Origin: a bacterium
GTDB lineage: Bacteria > Caldisericota > Caldisericia > B22-G15
Direction of reading: 5' to 3'
NCBI GenBank assembly: GCA_012517755.1
Contig: JAAYUH010000039.1
Location: 1-7,016, forward strand
Length of the DNA stretch: 7,016 nt
In this document: positions 6,968-7,016 of the stretch, in pieces
Layout: each line of letters starts with the position of its first letter
How positions within the stretch are numbered: position 1 is the first letter of the stretch
The notes under the pieces: model-generated
The model's database searches: none
Told to the model about the DNA's origin: nothing
What the model saw: the letters and a program-made list of their open reading frames with translations, nothing else
Made by a program: the position numbers and the translations under genes

Positions 6968-7014
6968 CCATTCTCTTCAGGTACAATTGTTTTTAGAAAA
7001 TCATTATTATTTCT
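6961..7014 (-). CDS. C-terminal end of an upstream gene (partial, unidentified)
   Basis: A minus-strand frame is open from the window edge and ends with TAA at 6963-6961. The 17 visible residues end in LKTIVPEENGW. The stop lies inside the tdk start region: tdk begins ATGGTAA at 6967, so the two frames share 7 nt. The other two minus-strand frames close with stops within this stretch, leaving this as the only one that could be the tail of a gene feeding into tdk. Overlaps of this kind are typical of this operon, which supports a real gene. The fragment is too short to identify. In many Firmicutes rpmE or a small conserved gene sits here, but this tail does not look like ribosomal protein L31 to me. 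An open run of 17 codons can also arise by chance. Confidence 0.4.
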   Translation of the reverse strand, partial: RNNNDFLKTIVPEENGW

Positions 7015-7016
7015 TG

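Noticed and set aside
1..7016. Long T-runs across the plus strand that could suggest terminators or poly-T signals
   Set aside because: They are the complement of Lys/Phe-rich codons on the minus strand inside well-conserved genes.
1..7016. A hidden novel system (CRISPR, retron, toxin-antitoxin, phage or transposon module)
   Set aside because: No spaced repeats, reverse transcriptase, small paired genes, inverted terminal repeats or integrase motifs were seen; nearly all of the sequence is explained by housekeeping genes with intact motifs.

Overview
The window is one dense, co-directional gene block from a low-GC bacterium, roughly 30% GC by eye. All eight complete genes lie on the minus strand, so transcription runs from high to low coordinates. 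Proteins are rich in Lys, Glu and Ile. Gene content and order (tdk - prfA - prmC - upp - wecA/tagO-like - wecB - murA) match the conserved prfA-upp-murA neighbourhood of Firmicutes/Clostridia, so a Firmicute or a related low-GC, possibly thermophilic, lineage is likely. I cannot name the organism. Nothing marks the region as mobile or foreign: no transposase, integrase, tRNA, CRISPR, phage gene or long repeat is visible.

Layout in transcription order. At the right edge, 17 codons of an upstream frame end inside the start of tdk. Next come tdk (type II thymidine kinase), an unrecognised 158-residue protein, prfA (release factor 1) and prmC (the methyltransferase for the release factor GGQ glutamine). 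Then, after the only gap longer than 3 nt between genes (26 nt), come upp (uracil phosphoribosyltransferase), a WecA/TagO-type membrane sugar-phosphate transferase, wecB (UDP-GlcNAc 2-epimerase) and murA. The last 48 bases hold no gene, but include a weak promoter-like motif facing out of the window.

The genes form three functional groups. tdk and upp salvage pyrimidines. prfA and prmC end translation, the second enzyme modifying the product of the first. The wecA-like gene, wecB and murA all use UDP-GlcNAc pools: one loads a sugar-phosphate onto a lipid carrier, one converts UDP-GlcNAc to UDP-ManNAc, and one commits UDP-GlcNAc to peptidoglycan.

Packing is extreme: TTGA and ATGA overlaps, 7-, 14- and 20-nt overlaps, and gaps of 2-3 nt. 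An extended -10 motif in the 26-nt prmC-upp gap suggests a second promoter for the upp-to-murA half. I see no evidence for a new defence, mobile or biosynthetic system. The points most worth a second look are the unknown protein coupled to prfA, the internal promoter candidate, the direct wecB-murA junction where many Firmicutes carry ATP synthase genes, and a His-to-Tyr change in the WecA-like HxHH motif.
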